A stretch of 64,000 bases of DNA from Pardosa pseudoannulata (GCA_032207245.1 CM063502.1:134137573-134201572); one strand, 5' to 3'; counted from the first letter of the stretch, positions 1 through 14,484 are shown. The notes: generated by a model from the letters alone, not told the origin. A program made the numbers and translations.

Positions 1-1290
1 TCAAGTCATAAGCATATAAGTCAAACTGGTAACTTCTGGATTCAACATATACGATAAAAATTTAACATTCATTATAACAAAAATACTTTTTACTGTCTTT
101 GTATCCTCATCTTGTCCTGTAAATACACATAATATTTGTACTGTTAAAAAATTAGGAAATTCATACCGAAGCCATCTAAATTCTAGTATCCTTACAAAAC
201 AGAATTCTTCTTTTACTTAACATTGACTTCAAGTCATAGTAACAGCAATACACACAAACAACACTAAACGCCTTCATATATATCCGCTTCCGACTGGACT
301 GCAAGAGATCTTGAAAAGAATAAACTACGACTTGACCTACCACGATTTCCTGACGTTCAAGAAACAGATAATGCTTCACTGTTTATTTATAACAACCTAA
401 TCATAGCTTTATAAGTTAATGAACTCATATTGATTAGAGTACTTTCACTCTAAATAAATAAAACCTTCTTCGTGAATTAATAGCTATATAGATTTTTGAT
501 GCAATAGTTTTAATGCTCTGTATTCCAAGCTGAAGAATATTTACTGACGTTAGTATGCCTCATTTCAAATGAGTAAAAAATAGCATAAAACATTTATAGC
601 ATGAAAATACAAACTCTTTATTGTCAAAAAGTATTCCTACAACAATAAAAAATTTAAATATTTTTTATAAATATTGTAATTTTCCTGCGCCCAAATTACA
701 TATGTCCATAATAAAATTGAGTCAACTTTTGTGAAAATAGTTCTTTTAAACATATCTGTTCTAGTTAAATTTAACTAATCCACAATTTATGCTTCAGAAA
801 TAATCTTCTATAGGATTAGTTAAACAATAAATGAACTTTTAGTATGAAATGTAATTTTAGCATTGCTATTTATTTGGGATTCTACGAACAAATTGTATTG
901 ATTACCATGTTATATGATAGCAGCAATCAATAAAACAATTTATTAAAGCTCACTGAGGAAATAACATTGACTTTTTGTGTATGTTGCAGATCTGCAGTAC
1001 GGTGATGCAAAGGATTAAAAAGTATTATTTGTGTTTTACTTACTTCATCAGAATCTTGAAGCAGAATATTTTGACAAACTCTGCGTTTCTTAAAGAACTA
1101 TACTTCAAAATTTGTTCTTCATTGACACAAACATGAAATCTGTGAAATAAAAAGGGATAATTATTTGAACATCTGAAATAACTTAAATAGAATTTTTATA
1201 CTCAGGAAATTTGTAACACACACACACACACACAAAACTGAAAGAAATTGTTGAAAGAAAATTGTTGCAGTCGGGTTGGTGCTAGAAATA
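1..1290. other. AT-rich noncoding DNA
   Basis: No coding exon or element recognised; only a short (CA)n run near 1216-1234. Confidence 0.6.
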
Positions 1291-1307
1291 AAAATTTTAT
1301 TACTTTA

Positions 1308-2308
1308 TGTTTGTACAATAGTTATATTTTTATTGTAATAGTTTTACATTTAAGAATTGATGAAGTAATATATATTGAGGCGATCAATTTTTTAAAAATT
1401 AGTTTATATAGAATAAAATTTTAAAGCATAATTATAAGACGCGAATCGAAAAAGATTTAAAAGAAATCCAAAGAAAAGTAACTTTAACTTACTTATAATC
1501 AAACTAACTAATATTAACTAACCTTAATTAAAGTCAATAATGTTTGTATAATAGGTATGTTTTTGATATAATAGTGTCACATTTTGAAATGCTTAAGAAT
1601 TCATGAAATAATATATTTGGAGAGGGGGTTGACTGAAGAATTGGGTTTCCCCGCCAACATGGCGATAATGGTTAGAGTATGGTCGCCTAACATTTTCTCC
1701 TGATCTCATCGTGTACAAAGAATCTGTATCTATATTATAATTTATATGTTATTTGATTCCAACTCTCCTTGTGTCACTCTTTTCTTATATATTAAAAGTG
1801 CTAAATGCTTAAAAAAATTAGATATAACAAACCATTAATGGTTCACTATGGCTGATTTTTAATAATTTTGAGCTGTTGCGTTTGTAAACTGTTAAGGGAT
1901 TAATTGCCCATAAATATAAATGTCCGATTTTCAAGTCGTTTTCTTTAATTAAGAAAGAGTATATAATTTTATTACGATGGCGCACTGTGCATTAATTAAA
2001 GTCAGCAGAGAAAGCAAGAAATACAATGTTTGGATGGATTATTCGTAATCATAATGACCTTTGTGTTTTAGTAAATATCGCCAATATTTTCGCCCAATTT
2101 GCCAAAGGGAAACCAATTCTTCAGTTGTCCCTTGGGGAGGATATTTTTTAAAATTAGTTTATATAGAGTAAAAATTTTAAAACATAATTATAGCACCCTA
2201 ATTCAAAAATGTTTAAAAAGAAATGAAAAGTAAAATAACTTTGATTATCTTACTTATAATCTAGCTAATATGTTAACTAACATTAACTAATGTTAACTAA
2301 GTTGTATC
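1308..2308. repeat. Tandem duplication, second copy interrupted by a MITE
   Basis: 1308-1535 resembles 1541-1624 joined to 2139-2308: TGTTTGTA(C/T)AATAG, then GAA(G/A)TAATATAT, then TTAGTTTATATAGA, in the same order. The second copy is split by the MITE at 1625-2138. Confidence 0.7.
1625..2138. mobile_element. MITE with about 21-bp inverted ends
   Basis: Left end GACTGAAGAATTGGGTTTCC (1631-1650) is the inverse of GGAAACCAATTCTTCAGTTG (2108-2127) with one indel and one mismatch. G-rich flanks (GGAGAGGGGG left, GGGGAGG right) may include a target duplication. No coding capacity seen; family not assigned. Confidence 0.6.
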
Positions 2309-2643
2309 ATTTGAAGATTTTTTAATATTTTGCATATAAACTAAGTCTTTACGAATTTAATTGAAGCATCTTTTAGAGTCTTTTGAAATAATTTAGTGCA
2401 TAATTAAATATAAAATTTCCGGCGTAAGCCTTAAATTATCTAGGTTTATATCAAGAAAATCAAATTGATTTTTCTAAAGTTCTTTATTAATCTTCTAAAT
2501 TTGTACGACTGATATACTCTTAATTCTTCATAATATGAGAAAAAAATGGAACAAAAACTAGTTTTTGTCACAAGACTATTTTAAGTTATATTTACAATTG
2601 TTTATTTAAGGTTTGCATTTTTTAAATTTGAGTGAATAAAATT

Positions 2644-2834
2644 TGGTTTGGTTTAGAGCACTACGGCCTAATATGTTTGCTACATGAGAGTTAAGGTGAC
2701 CAGAACCTACTCCCTGAAGCCCTTTCGGAGCACTTTTAAGCAGTATGTATATTCCATACATTCATTCCAGTACTGGAATTCTCACCCACGAAATCTGGTA
2801 CCGAAGAGCATTGCTCTTTCCATTCAGCCAATGA
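2644..2834 (-). repeat. tRNA-derived SINE (family A), diverged copy
   Basis: Reverse complement matches the better copies at 19878 and 49687: GAGCACTACGGCCTAAT, CCTACTCCCTGAAGCC, then a decayed tRNA-like head. It starts with a TTGGTTTGGTTT tail, the inverse of the CCAAA tail at 49860. Confidence 0.65.
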
Positions 2835-2869
2835 AGATTTCTGTGACATCATGATCTATCTAAGTTTAT

Positions 2870-3960
2870 ATTAACATTGCTGAAAATTTCAAATAAACAC
2901 TTAAGCTTAACCAGCTTCTAGAATTGTTGTTACTTAGTTTTTCAGTAATTATACCGGATTCATCTGCTTTTATCTTCATTTGGATTGAAGTTCACAATTT
3001 AAATTTTGTTAACTTTTCGATATGGTATGAAATTCAAAATAAAACATTTAGGATTAGTATATTTAGTTTGAAATTTTCTAGTTTTGAGGATACACTTAGA
3101 ATTATGGATTTTTTTACTCTCTCAGTAGTATAATGTCCTATAGGTCATTTGTTGTTAGGCTACAGTTTAACAGTCTCCTTTCGATGAGCTTACGTTATGT
3201 ACCAAATTTCTTAACAAGCTTGCCTCCCCATGCAGAAAACATATTCTTCCTAGGAGTATGATGCTTTATTTAGATTTAAAAAAAACAATAGTAGGTATCC
3301 TAACTGCATCTTTTATTTTATCCCGTTTGCTTGGTATGAATTACAGGCCGAATAAATTAGAATTTTATCTTCTCCAAATTCCTTATAATCGGTTTCCTTT
3401 ATGTGTACTTCAAATGCAAACTGTCCATGCTTACAAATTGATATAACAGGGGGGGGGTAAAGTAATATATATTATTGATGGTCAAACAGCTGTTCCATAG
3501 TAAAATTTTGCCACTCTCAGAGGAATTTACCAAATTTATGATTGAAATAAATATCATATGTATTATAGTAGATATAGTATAATTTGAATTTATTTATTGA
3601 CCGTTATTATTTTAAATGTCTATATATGTATTTAAAAGTTTTTAATTCTTCTATTGTTGATTTATGAATTATAATAATGACTAAAGTTATAAGGTATTTT
3701 TTCCTATTTTCACCTTAATATGTTTATATATAATGTTGCCCGACTAAATAAAATGACTGTAATTAAATTATCATAGTGTTCTGAAACAACCAACCAATTT
3801 TACTAAATTACATTTAGTAAAATAATTTTAAAAAGTTCTTATATATTTTCCTACTTCCCACAAGTTTCCTACTCTATATTATTTTTATAACCTTTCTCTT
3901 CGGAACTGTATACAACACAACGTGTAAAGAACACATTAAAAGAACATCGGGGTATTAGCT
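2870..3960. other. AT-rich noncoding DNA
   Basis: No conserved protein, RNA or element recognised. Two short open frames (2924-3133, 3258-3446) have no protein-like features. Confidence 0.55.
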
Positions 3961-3964
3961 ACAT

Positions 3965-4260
<296 letters not shown>

Positions 4261-4504
4261 GACAATTTGGAAATTTTATCAAATAATACTTAAATCTAAA
4301 CACGATTGACATAATTTTACAAAATATTTTGCTATAGAAATTAAAATTTAGTTCGACAAAAACTTATTTTAAATACGTATTACCGCATAGATAAAACTTT
4401 AATATTAGAAATCTATCAATAACCAACAATTGTGAGATATAATTCACAAGCGAGTAAATTATTCATATTCTACCTCTTGACTAAAATCAATGTATTATGA
4501 AAGC

Positions 4505-4505
<1 letters not shown>

Positions 4506-4582
<77 letters not shown>
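4506..4582. repeat. (TA)n microsatellite
   Basis: Uninterrupted TA repeat. Confidence 0.9.
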
Positions 4583-4586
<4 letters not shown>

Positions 4587-5330
4587 TACTTCCAGAAACT
4601 CTTTATAGAAGGAAAGGAAAATGATTATGAAAAGTTAGAATACAGTTAATCGATAATTAAACAATGATCTGACCAGACCTTGGTATAGTTAACTAACTAA
4701 TAAATCAGCCATTCTCTCTAGAGCTCTAATTTTTTACGCAGGGATGTAATTTAATGTCTTTGTTTGAAAATAGATATTAATATCCCTAATTCAATAGAAC
4801 TTAATACAGTAAGGAAAAATAACAGGTTGTGGAAAGTCTGGATATAATTAATCGACAATTAGCAGCAAGCAGTACTGATGAGACTTAGCCTTGATATAGT
4901 TCATAGGGTAATAAAGCATCTATTTCGCACCTAGCATTCTGACTCAAGACTTAGGTTGCAAAAATGTTTATTAATGGCTCACCCTCAGTAGCTCTTTATT
5001 GAAGAAAATAGAACAGATAGTGAAATGGTAGTGAATAAGGCAGGGAAATGAATGCCGGAGGAATTCAGCCTAAAACCCTTCAGGATTACCCATTAACCCA
5101 GTTCCGGTCGATTGATCTGGTTGACTGTGTCAATAATAACCGCTACTGGCATTTCACGTAGACTAGCGTGAAGTGAAAGTAGGATTTGATTCGCCTCCAT
5201 ATCAAATGACAAATTTATCAGATTTGAAAACATGTGCTAACTTGTAGCGGTTGATCTTCTTGCAGGATTTTAATAAACATGAATGAAGACGTGAATTCCC
5301 AATCTGGAATATTAAAATAAAAACTAGCCT
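4583..5330. repeat. Weak tandem similarity, otherwise noncoding
   Basis: Diverged units near 4600, 4800 and 4990 share CTTTAT(A/T)GAAG..A and ATA(C/T)A(G/A)TTAATCGA(T/C)AATTA. The rest shows nothing recognisable. Confidence 0.35.
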
Positions 5331-5964
5331 TCTAGAGCAGTTATTAACTGGATATTACATCAACTTTATTTCCCCTTATTTCGAATGCAAAAGCTACAAA
5401 CAATATGAAAGAAATGTGGAAAGTGTTTTTTTTCTTCTTTATATGTTCGGATTACAGTTTTTTGTTTGTTCTGTAGAAATAACAAGAACATTTGTGTAAA
5501 AATACACACACTCATAATTTGTTTTAAAAAAGAGTGAAGTAAAGAAGTCAGTAGAAAAGAATACATTAAGTCTAATTGTAAAAAAATTAAAATGGCATTT
5601 TTATGAAGTTGATAAGATGTTATGATGTGAAGTTTTTATAGTTTTACAAACAACTTAAGTAGTCTGGATTTAAACAGCTCTTAAACTATACAATAAATCA
5701 CGACTCATTATTTCTATCAGAACAGAATATGGTGACTTCTCATTTCAATATTTTTACAGCGTTGAAATAGATCTTTCTTTCAGTTCTCGTTTTTGACTAA
5801 AGTTCCAAAAAAGTGGAAAATTAAATAATTAGGACGTTGAAAGTAGAAACATGAAAGTTTTACATAATGTTATACAGTTATTTAAGGAGAGGCAAAGTGC
5901 CGGAAAAATAATTTTCCAAACAAAATTAGTTCAAAACCCCTACTCGAACCTTCTAGATTGTGAC
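5331..5964. other. AT-rich noncoding DNA
   Basis: Nothing recognised. Confidence 0.5.
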
Positions 5965-5976
5965 GTCAGATCAAAA

Positions 5977-6024
<48 letters not shown>

Positions 6025-6200
6025 ATACATCAAAATTATTTAACTTTAATATTTCCTTAAAAACCCCTTCTTTCCCATTCTAATTCCTTAATGTCTTTTT
6101 CCCAGCCGCTAAATGCCTTAATCAAAAGAGCGTCCTTGACTTAAAATTCTTTCGATACATTTCCCAAAGCTTTCTGTCCTACATATGTAAATTTTCGGGC
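5965..6200. repeat. Microsatellite-linked repeat, copy 2
   Basis: (TA)n at 5979-6021 followed by ACATCAAAATTATT and CTAATTCCTTAATGTCTTTT, the same tail as copy 1 at 3965-4260. Confidence 0.5.
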
Positions 6201-6540
6201 AAATGGCTCAGTTATTCTCCTGATCTTAACAGTTTAACTCGCTGAGTCAGTTTCTTGTCCCTTGGGAAAATTCTTTCTGTCTTCGCTCTTGGGTGCACCT
6301 CTGTTCGAGAAGAGAGATTTTTGTACCTTTTTTTTTTGTCTGTCGTTGACTAGTAAAGATGTCCATTTTAGCAGCTCTAATATAAAGTTTTAATTAGACT
6401 TTTGCTGTTCTCTTCAATGTTGCCAGACTGCAGCTTTCGTTATTACTACTAGCTGATTAGGCTTCTCCTTGTCCAGTAGCCAAGGCAAATAAAAATAATA
6501 GGGGTTATAATGTCCAGCAGTTTTATAATCATTGGATTAC

Positions 6541-6542
6541 AT

Positions 6543-6604
<62 letters not shown>

Positions 6605-6608
6605 GGGA

Positions 6609-6684
<76 letters not shown>

Positions 6685-6689
6685 TCCCA
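6541..6689. repeat. (CA)n(TA)n microsatellite with palindromic flanks
   Basis: (CA)n then (TA)n; the long (TA) core is bounded by TGGGAGTATA (from 6604) and TATACTCCCA (to 6689), so the whole segment is an inverted repeat able to extrude a hairpin. Confidence 0.85.
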
Positions 6690-8589
6690 AATAAAAATGA
6701 GGTTGATGGTCAGTCAAATGTCCTGAGAAAATCAGAGTTATCTAAAAAAAATGAGATGTTTCAAATGATTCAGGCCAACATAGTTGGCTTTAAAATGAAA
6801 ACATGAAATCAACTACGGAATGAAATTTAACTACAAGGGAATTTTGCATTTTCATTTGCAAAGTTTTTTAGCTATAATAAGTAAAAATTAAGTCATAAAT
6901 TTTTTGAGATCCTTTAAAAATGTAGATGTAATGTTTTTGATGTACTAGGAGGAAATGACAAGGTATCAACTAATTTACACTTAACTAGTCAAAACTACGG
7001 TTAATTAGTTATGAACTAATTTGTAACTTTATGTCAGAAAAATTATGTTAAAATAATTGTTTTAATGAGTAATTCACAAATACTAGAACCTTCAAACGGT
7101 TTTTATATGAAATTTGGTAAAGAGATGAGCTATCCAACACTCTACAGTATTCGTCAATCAACAGAAATCAGGAAAGGGACCCAATTTTTATAGGAAGGAA
7201 GTAGAAAGAATTTTTGTGAATACTAGAAAAAAGAAAATATTTTTATTAGAAAAAAAAAACCAAGCTTGATTTTAAAAGTTACTGTTTATATTTTTATTAT
7301 AAAAAAGCTAGTAAGACTGTACATTAAAGCTTAATTAAATTTTCAATTAAATTTTCCATTAAATTTTCAATGGTTACAAGCATAAGTGACAGAAGCGGAA
7401 TTCGAAATCACAAACTCTCGTACACAAAAACCGGCATTCTACAAGAAATACAAAAAAGCAGGAATGTTACAAGAATGATACTTTTTATATCTAAATAAAT
7501 TTAAGAACTAAAGGAATAATTACAAATAGTTCTATGGAAGAAAAAATTGGAAAAATAAAAAAAATAATAATAAAAGATTGTGTTCTCCGTTCGACTTGCA
7601 TATTTCTCAGATAAATATCAATTAAAACCTGTCCAGATAATCTCAATCAGTCAACCGAACAACCAACTACTTATTATGTTAAGTAAAAAATAAGTTTGTT
7701 TACACTGTCAAAAGTTCTCAAATATCATTAATAAAAAATTATCTTCAAATTATTCACAATGACTGTGAACGTGAATCAACAAAATGAACGAAAGTGTTTT
7801 TTTCAATAAAGGTAGGTTAAGTCCCATTTTCTATTCCAATGTGTTCATGTTGATATCTTTCGTCCAAACTTTTGTCCCTACATTATGTTTTAAAGTGAAA
7901 CCTAAGAATATAATTTCTTACTCTTTATTACCTTTTCAAGCTACTTTACACGCATAAAAATAAATATTGTTTCATTAAAAGAAATTAAGTTTGCGTAGAC
8001 ATGTTGCTGACTGAAACTACAGAACCAGTTACGACAGTTAAAATTACGAGAAATTTAAAATTTCACTCTGGACTAAAACAACGAATAATTTTTAAGTTTC
8101 AAAAATTAAGCGACACTTCCATATTTTCATAGATATAATGTTATCATGAAATTTTATAATCATAGCTATTTAATTTACCAAAAATATTATAATAATCAAT
8201 AATATAAATACGATAACAATACAAATATAGAGTAAATTGCTTTTGTTTTAGAATATACTTGAAACAATCACTTGGGAAAATTGAAGTGTTTTATCTTTCA
8301 TGAAGGGAAACTGAAAGAATTACAGTTATTTAATATTTTCTTTTTTTTTGTGTTCGCTCTTTCACCAAAGCAAGTGCATTCTCTAAGCATGTATTCTCTT
8401 TCAAATCACTTGCATTCTCTAAATAGACAACAAAAACTTTCAAAATATACTCCTGTCATATATTTCATGCAAATCTAAAATACGTCATAAAATTAATAAA
8501 AATATATTATGAAAATCGTTGTAAAAGTACCAGCAAATGGAATTTCTTGTCTAATTTTTTTATTGTTTATAAACACAAATTATAAACAG
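6690..8589. other. AT-rich noncoding DNA
   Basis: No gene, RNA or transposon end recognised on either strand. Confidence 0.5.
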
Positions 8590-10270
8590 CAACTTATATT
8601 CGTCTTCTTTAACACGTATTTATGATTTCCTTATTTGGAGGACAAGGTCAATGGAAGTTATGAAAAATCAATACATGGTGTGCTTAAAAATATCATATAC
8701 TACATTTTTGCGTGACTGATTTTGTTCGGAAGTTCTAGCGCGTTTCTAGTTCAGCAGACAGGAAGGTGAAGGTCTGCCGAGAGTATTAAGTAACTAATAC
8801 CCTTAACCCAATATAAACAAAATAAAGGTAGCAGATTTAGGGTGTCTTCTTTAACATGAATTGATGATTCCTTAATTTAGATGACAAGGCCAATAGAAAA
8901 TCAGGAAAATCAATACAGGGTTTGCTTTAAAATATCATGTACTACATTTTTGCGTGACTGATTTCCCTTCGGAAGTTCTAGCACGTTTACAGCTAAGCAG
9001 ACAGGAAGGTGAAGGTCTGCTTAGCTGAGACTGAGTAATTATTACCCTTTTCGAAATAAAAGAAAGAAAAGTCAAAAACAGAGCAAAATCAGAAACAAAG
9101 CATGAATATTCAGGAATGCAGATTTATTCATTGAATATAAAGCAATAAAATTCTGCAGATTTACAAAATTGAGTGTTCCAAGAAAAGGTATCTACTTACC
9201 ACATATTAATGCAATATTTTCAGTAAAAATTAATTCATAAAATATATTTGCATTATACTCATTACAATTTATATTGTCGTAAGACGAAAGCATAAGGCCA
9301 CCATATCACCTCATAACCCTAGTGTTTTTTACGATTAATCAAAATTTAATATAAACAGCAGTTTATGGGAGTTTTCTTTAATTTGTATTCTGTTATTTTG
9401 TTTCTCTTATTTTGATGACAAGTCCAATAAAAATCAGAAAAATAAATGCACTGGTACTGTTGATATTTTGCTTAAAAATACCATATACTCTATTGTCTTA
9501 AGACGAAAGCACCCGGCCACCATATCACCTCATAACACTAGTGTTTTTTATGATTAATAAAGACTTAATATAAACAGCAGTTTATGGGAGTTTTCTTTAA
9601 TTTGTATTCTGTTATTTTGATGACAAGTCCAATGGAAAATCAGAAAAAATAAATACACTGGTACTGTTGATATTTAGTTTAAAAATACCATATACTTTAT
9701 TTTTGCATGAGTGATTTATTTAGAAAGTTCTACCCAAGTTATTTACAGGTCAGCAAAGATGAAGATGAAGGTCTGGCGAGACTACCAATGAGTATATACT
9801 ACCGTTAACACTCTATAAACAAAAAAAGAACAGCAGGTTTCGGACAAATTCTTTTATTATGCATTAATTCTTCCGTATATAGATGACAAATCCAATGGAA
9901 AATCCAGAAAATCAATACACAGTGTGCTTCAAAATACCATACACTACATTTTTGCGTGACTAATTTTCATCAGACGTTTTCGCACGTCTGTAGGCAGGGA
10001 GGTGAAGATTAATTGAGATTTTTGAGTAACTAGTCATCCCCTATAAACAAAATATAAACAACAAATTATGGGTGTTTTCTTTAATATATACCAATGATTC
10101 CCTTATTTAGATGAAAAGGTCAATCGAAAATCAAATCTCAAAAATCAATACATGGTGTGTTTAAAAACAACATATACTACATTTTTGAGTGACTGATTAC
10201 CATCCGGAAGTTCAGCACGTTTACAGCTCAACAAGCAGGAAGGTGGAGATCTACCGAGACTATTGACTAA
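8590..10270. repeat. Diverged tandem array, 225-255 bp units (six units)
   Basis: The block TTCTTTAA followed by GATGACAAG(G/T)CCAATGGAAA recurs near 8601, 8846, 9375, 9593, 9850 and 10075. Most units also carry ATCATATACTACATTTTTGC, GTGACTGATT and AGGAAGGTGAAGGTCTGC. Steps are about 245, 529 (with extra sequence 9046-9350), 218, 257 and 225. Confidence 0.75.
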
Positions 10271-10548
10271 TCATTGCATTTTTGAAAAGTAAATAAAGAA
10301 ATTCATAGACTCAACTTGAATACTCCCGAATGCAGAACTCTTTCATTGAATACAGAGGAATAATATTCTACTATTTACAAGTTCTGTTTCCACGGAAGAT
10401 GTCAAATTACTTCCCAGACGTCGATATAATATTTTCAGGGAAAGTTGAAGTATTAAATATCTCGTGTTTTCATTACATCCATTACAATGTAAATTGTCTT
10501 CAAATGACAGTAGAATCTCTAAAGTTTTGGTAATTTGTTTTCACTTAA

Positions 10549-10995
10549 TTTCTCCAACACAAAATATGAATATCAACTGTAAAGCAGTGCAAATGATTGG
10601 CGAAACATGTTCATATTTAAACTAATATATAGTATAGTAATAGACTGTAGAAGTATGAAGTATGTATATGACTGTAAGAGGTAGGACTGTAGAAGTATGT
10701 AAGAAGTATGTATGTATGTATGTAGAAGTATGTATACCTAGTTTCTCCAACACACAATATGAATACAAACAGTACAACAGTGCAAATGGTTAGAGAAACA
10801 CGTTAATATTTAAACTAATATATAGTATAGTAATAGACAGTAGAAGTATGTAAGAAGTATGTATGTATATAGAAGTATGTATACCTAGTTTCTCCAACGC
10901 ACAATATGAATACAAACAGTACAACAGTGCAAATGGATAGCTAAACATGTTCATATTTAAACTAATATATAGTATAGTAATATACTGTAAGAAAT
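10549..10995. repeat. Three-unit tandem repeat with (GTAT)n filler
   Basis: TTTCTCCAACACA then AATATGAATA recurs at 10549, 10742 and 10889, each followed by CAGTGCAAATG and TTTAAACTAATATATAGT. Length differences come from variable GTAT/GAAGTAT runs (10650-10735). Confidence 0.8.
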
Positions 10996-12480
10996 ATGTA
11001 TTTAAAAAAATTAAAATTTTCTATTAAATTTGATCTTTGAACTACCTATTCACACGTTTACTTTTGTCACATTCATTCTATTTCTTTTTCGCTGCGTCAT
11101 ATCCCCTTAGGAATTATATTTATATAAATGTAGTAAAATTTAAAAGACGATTAATTACTTTAAAAAGAATAAACTGTTTATTTCACTATAAGTTGCATTC
11201 AAAATGCTTCATACTTGTTTCTTTACATTTAATATTTTATACGACCTAGTGTAGGGCAAAAAGAATTTTATTACGTTTCATTTGAATCTGTTTTAAAGTT
11301 GATCCTTAAGATAGTGGTAATGAAACCAGGCTGCTATAAGAGATATTCCAAAAAATATGAAGAGAAAAGGAATAATGGAGACTACAAAAACAATATTTCT
11401 TGGAAAAAATGTTTATGGCAGTTTTTAACTCTATAAAATTTATGGATTATGTGTGTCAAAATATATTAATTTTCACCAGGCATTATTTTATAAATTAAGG
11501 AAATTTGAAAGAGTTGTGGCAATTAGAAATACTCATAAAGCATTTTAAGGATTTATAAAATATGGAAATTTTGTTTTTAAAGTAATATTTACTGTTATTT
11601 TTTTACTGTAATTATTTTTACTGTTTTTTAACAGATCATATATTTACTTTGAAGTGAAGAAATTTAAATGAAATTTTAGCTCACCCAGACAAAAAATGGT
11701 ATTTTAGTAAAGCAATGAAACCCCATTATATTTAAATTAAGGATTCTAAATCAAGTGTCAGCATTTTTCTCAATGAAGGATAATTAGTTTGTAACCTTCT
11801 GCTTAACCCATTGCTCGAGGCAAAAAGCTAACAATTAGACATTTTGCTTCATGGTGGGAGTCTAATAAATGTTAGAACTGTAACGAACTGTGACACTTTT
11901 ACAAGAAACATAATTGACTAGCATATGGCCCATCATATGACGGGATCAGAAAAATTTTTAATTTTCCAGAATTGTAAAGTATCCTATAAGGCAAGTAAAA
12001 AAAAGTTTGATTTTAGCTGAGAATTATCTGGTACACTTTCAATAATTTGATTATCATTATTGACCCCATGAACTTTGGCAATTATAAAACTGGAGAGTGT
12101 TGAACAGTGTTTGAAAAAAAGAAATTTTTACGTAATAAAGAAAATCACCGTTTATCCCATTTAGGAGACTGCGGGAAATGTGTGGATTAACTAAATGCCT
12201 GAAGAAAATTTCATTTTCCTTGATGTAGTGTAACGTGTCGGAGAGAAATCAAATGATGTGTAGGATTTTTCTCTTTACAAAGTCTGAGTCGGCTAGAGAT
12301 GACGATTCATATATTAAAACTAATACATCATGGATTACCGCAAGATCTCTTGTTACATTTTCCACCAAGAAACACTAAATTAATAACTATTATTTTAAAT
12401 TTAAAATCTGGTGTTCTCCAGAGGCCTACACAGAAATGACACTACCCAGCTGTGTGAAAATAAATACTCTGGGTTAACGT
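10996..12480. other. AT-rich noncoding DNA
   Basis: Nothing recognised. The 70-residue open frame at 11037 is low complexity. Confidence 0.45.
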
Positions 12481-13000
12481 TACCAATCATAAAGTGTCCC
12501 TGTTCGTGCAAAGTTGACACTAAGAAAATCATAAAAAAAAAACTTATTCCCGGACGGAATAACCCGGATTGATATCCCAACTGGGAGTAAAAGTCACCAG
12601 GATTTTAAAACACTTTGATACTGTGTGAAGACTGTCCAAACATGGATTTTTAACCCCAGGAGCAAGGATCGAGTACTTGAATCTGATGGAACACGATTTG
12701 AGAAAATAGAAACACTTCCACGAGAACCCATCAAAGAATTTCATTTTGAAAATCTAGGGAAAAAGAGAGTAAGATTGACCTCTGCAGCGAAAGAGACAAT
12801 TCTCTCTTAGCCTGTCAATTGAAAGGGTTTCGTGGCTCTCAAAAAGCTTCAGAGCAGATGCACTCCCAGTCAGCATATCTAATGAAGATATGACCCCGAA
12901 GAATCTAATGAAGAGATGAAGAGATTATGCCTTTGACTTGTGTCAGCTACTTCACCCCGATGAGATATCGGATTACATGATACCGTGCACCCCCCCCCTC
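12481..13000. other. Moderately GC-rich block, probable old repeat
   Basis: Composition rises sharply above its surroundings and both strands carry roughly 60-residue frames (12625-12810 +, 12544-12744 -), but neither matches a protein family I know. A repeat fragment is likelier than a gene. Confidence 0.3.
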
Positions 13001-14480
13001 CACACCGGGCTTTGAATTACAACTGCACGACTCTGTCCCTCTCGCACACATGAACACGCATATACGTATATGTATTCATAAAAAATCAATGTTCAATAAT
13101 TAATCTTGGATTATATAATCTGACATTGTTTATTTAATACTGTAAAATACTTTGTTTAACGATACTCATTTACATTGTACATAAAAAACATTATATTATG
13201 TTTTATTTGGATATTTTTCTACATAGCTTCATTGATCCCTTACAGAAAACGATTATGACTACAGTCTTGGGGCACAGGGAAAAGCACACTTGAAAGAAAC
13301 GTTTCACCTTACACCTTTCCCAAGACCTTTAATTTTCAAAATATAAAGTTCTATACATCGAATCCTATACATCACTCATGAAAAAATATTCTGAGAAAAA
13401 CCATGTTAAAAATTGTTTAAAACATAACACACGTAAGTAAAATTATTGTATTTTAAACTAGTTATGCATCTTCAAACATAAATTCGAAGGAATGTCCTGT
13501 AATTGAATGAAAAAAAAGTTTAAGAAATGTTTTCGTATGCTTTTAGTAGATGGCAGCACCAGTGAAGTACAATTTCTCTTCAAACGAGCTTCGTTATAGG
13601 GGGAAACTTTCCCATGCAATTATTTTCTTATGTAGCATAAGAATGGGAGTTTTTAGAAATTAAAATTCACACTACAATTTTTAATATGTTTATAAATAAA
13701 TAAAATGAACAAGTATATATAATTTTTTGTACTTTCTTTAAACATGAGATAACTAATAAAATGAACTATATATATATGTTCATGTAAATAAATTTAATTA
13801 GATTGATTTTAGAACAAACAATGTTCACAATATATGTATATACACATAAACATAAAGTATATATGTGTGTGTGCGTGGTGAATAAAGAGTGAGAGAGAGA
13901 GAGAGAAAGAAATTGCAAGATATGACGTTTATTATTGTTCCTTTGTTTGAAGGCTACTGATTAGTTGGAAATTCTTGAACCTTTGACCATTTTTAATTTA
14001 ACACGCATTCATTCATTTCAATCGAAAATAAATGCGTAATTTTCTTTTTTAAAAATAATATAAATACCTGAAAATCATTGTAAATATTTTTTATATGAAT
14101 TCAAGGTATAAAGACACTGATTTTATTAGTATTTCGATCAACTTTATTTTCATATGTTAATTTAGCTGGTAGATAATAGAGCAAAGATGTCAAAAATTCA
14201 TACTCCTGGTGACGGTAGATATTTATTACCATCTAATGGGAAGACGCAAGACGTCCATCAAGCTGAACTATTTTGAAATTTCTCAACAGATATTAGGTAA
14301 AAATGCATGTATTGTAAAAATTTCAGTCGTTAAATAGAATGACAACATACTTGACTAGTACCAGCACCGAAGCTTGCTTGATATGGATACCAAAGAAATA
14401 GCAGATGAAGCTATAAAAAAATTCTACAGACGATTATCTTGAAACAGAAGATATTACATCTGTAAACTGCAATTCTGTCT
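13001..14480. other. AT-rich noncoding DNA with short (TG)n/(GA)n run
   Basis: (TG)n and (GA)n near 13864-13912; nothing else recognised. Confidence 0.5.
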
Positions 14481-14484
14481 TTAA

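Noticed and set aside
6510..6806. 98-residue open frame with YIYI repeats
   Set aside because: Microsatellite translation; unique tail has no protein-like features.
12544..12810. Opposed 60-residue frames as a possible small gene
   Set aside because: Mirror-image frames of one moderately GC-rich block; no family match, no clear splice sites.
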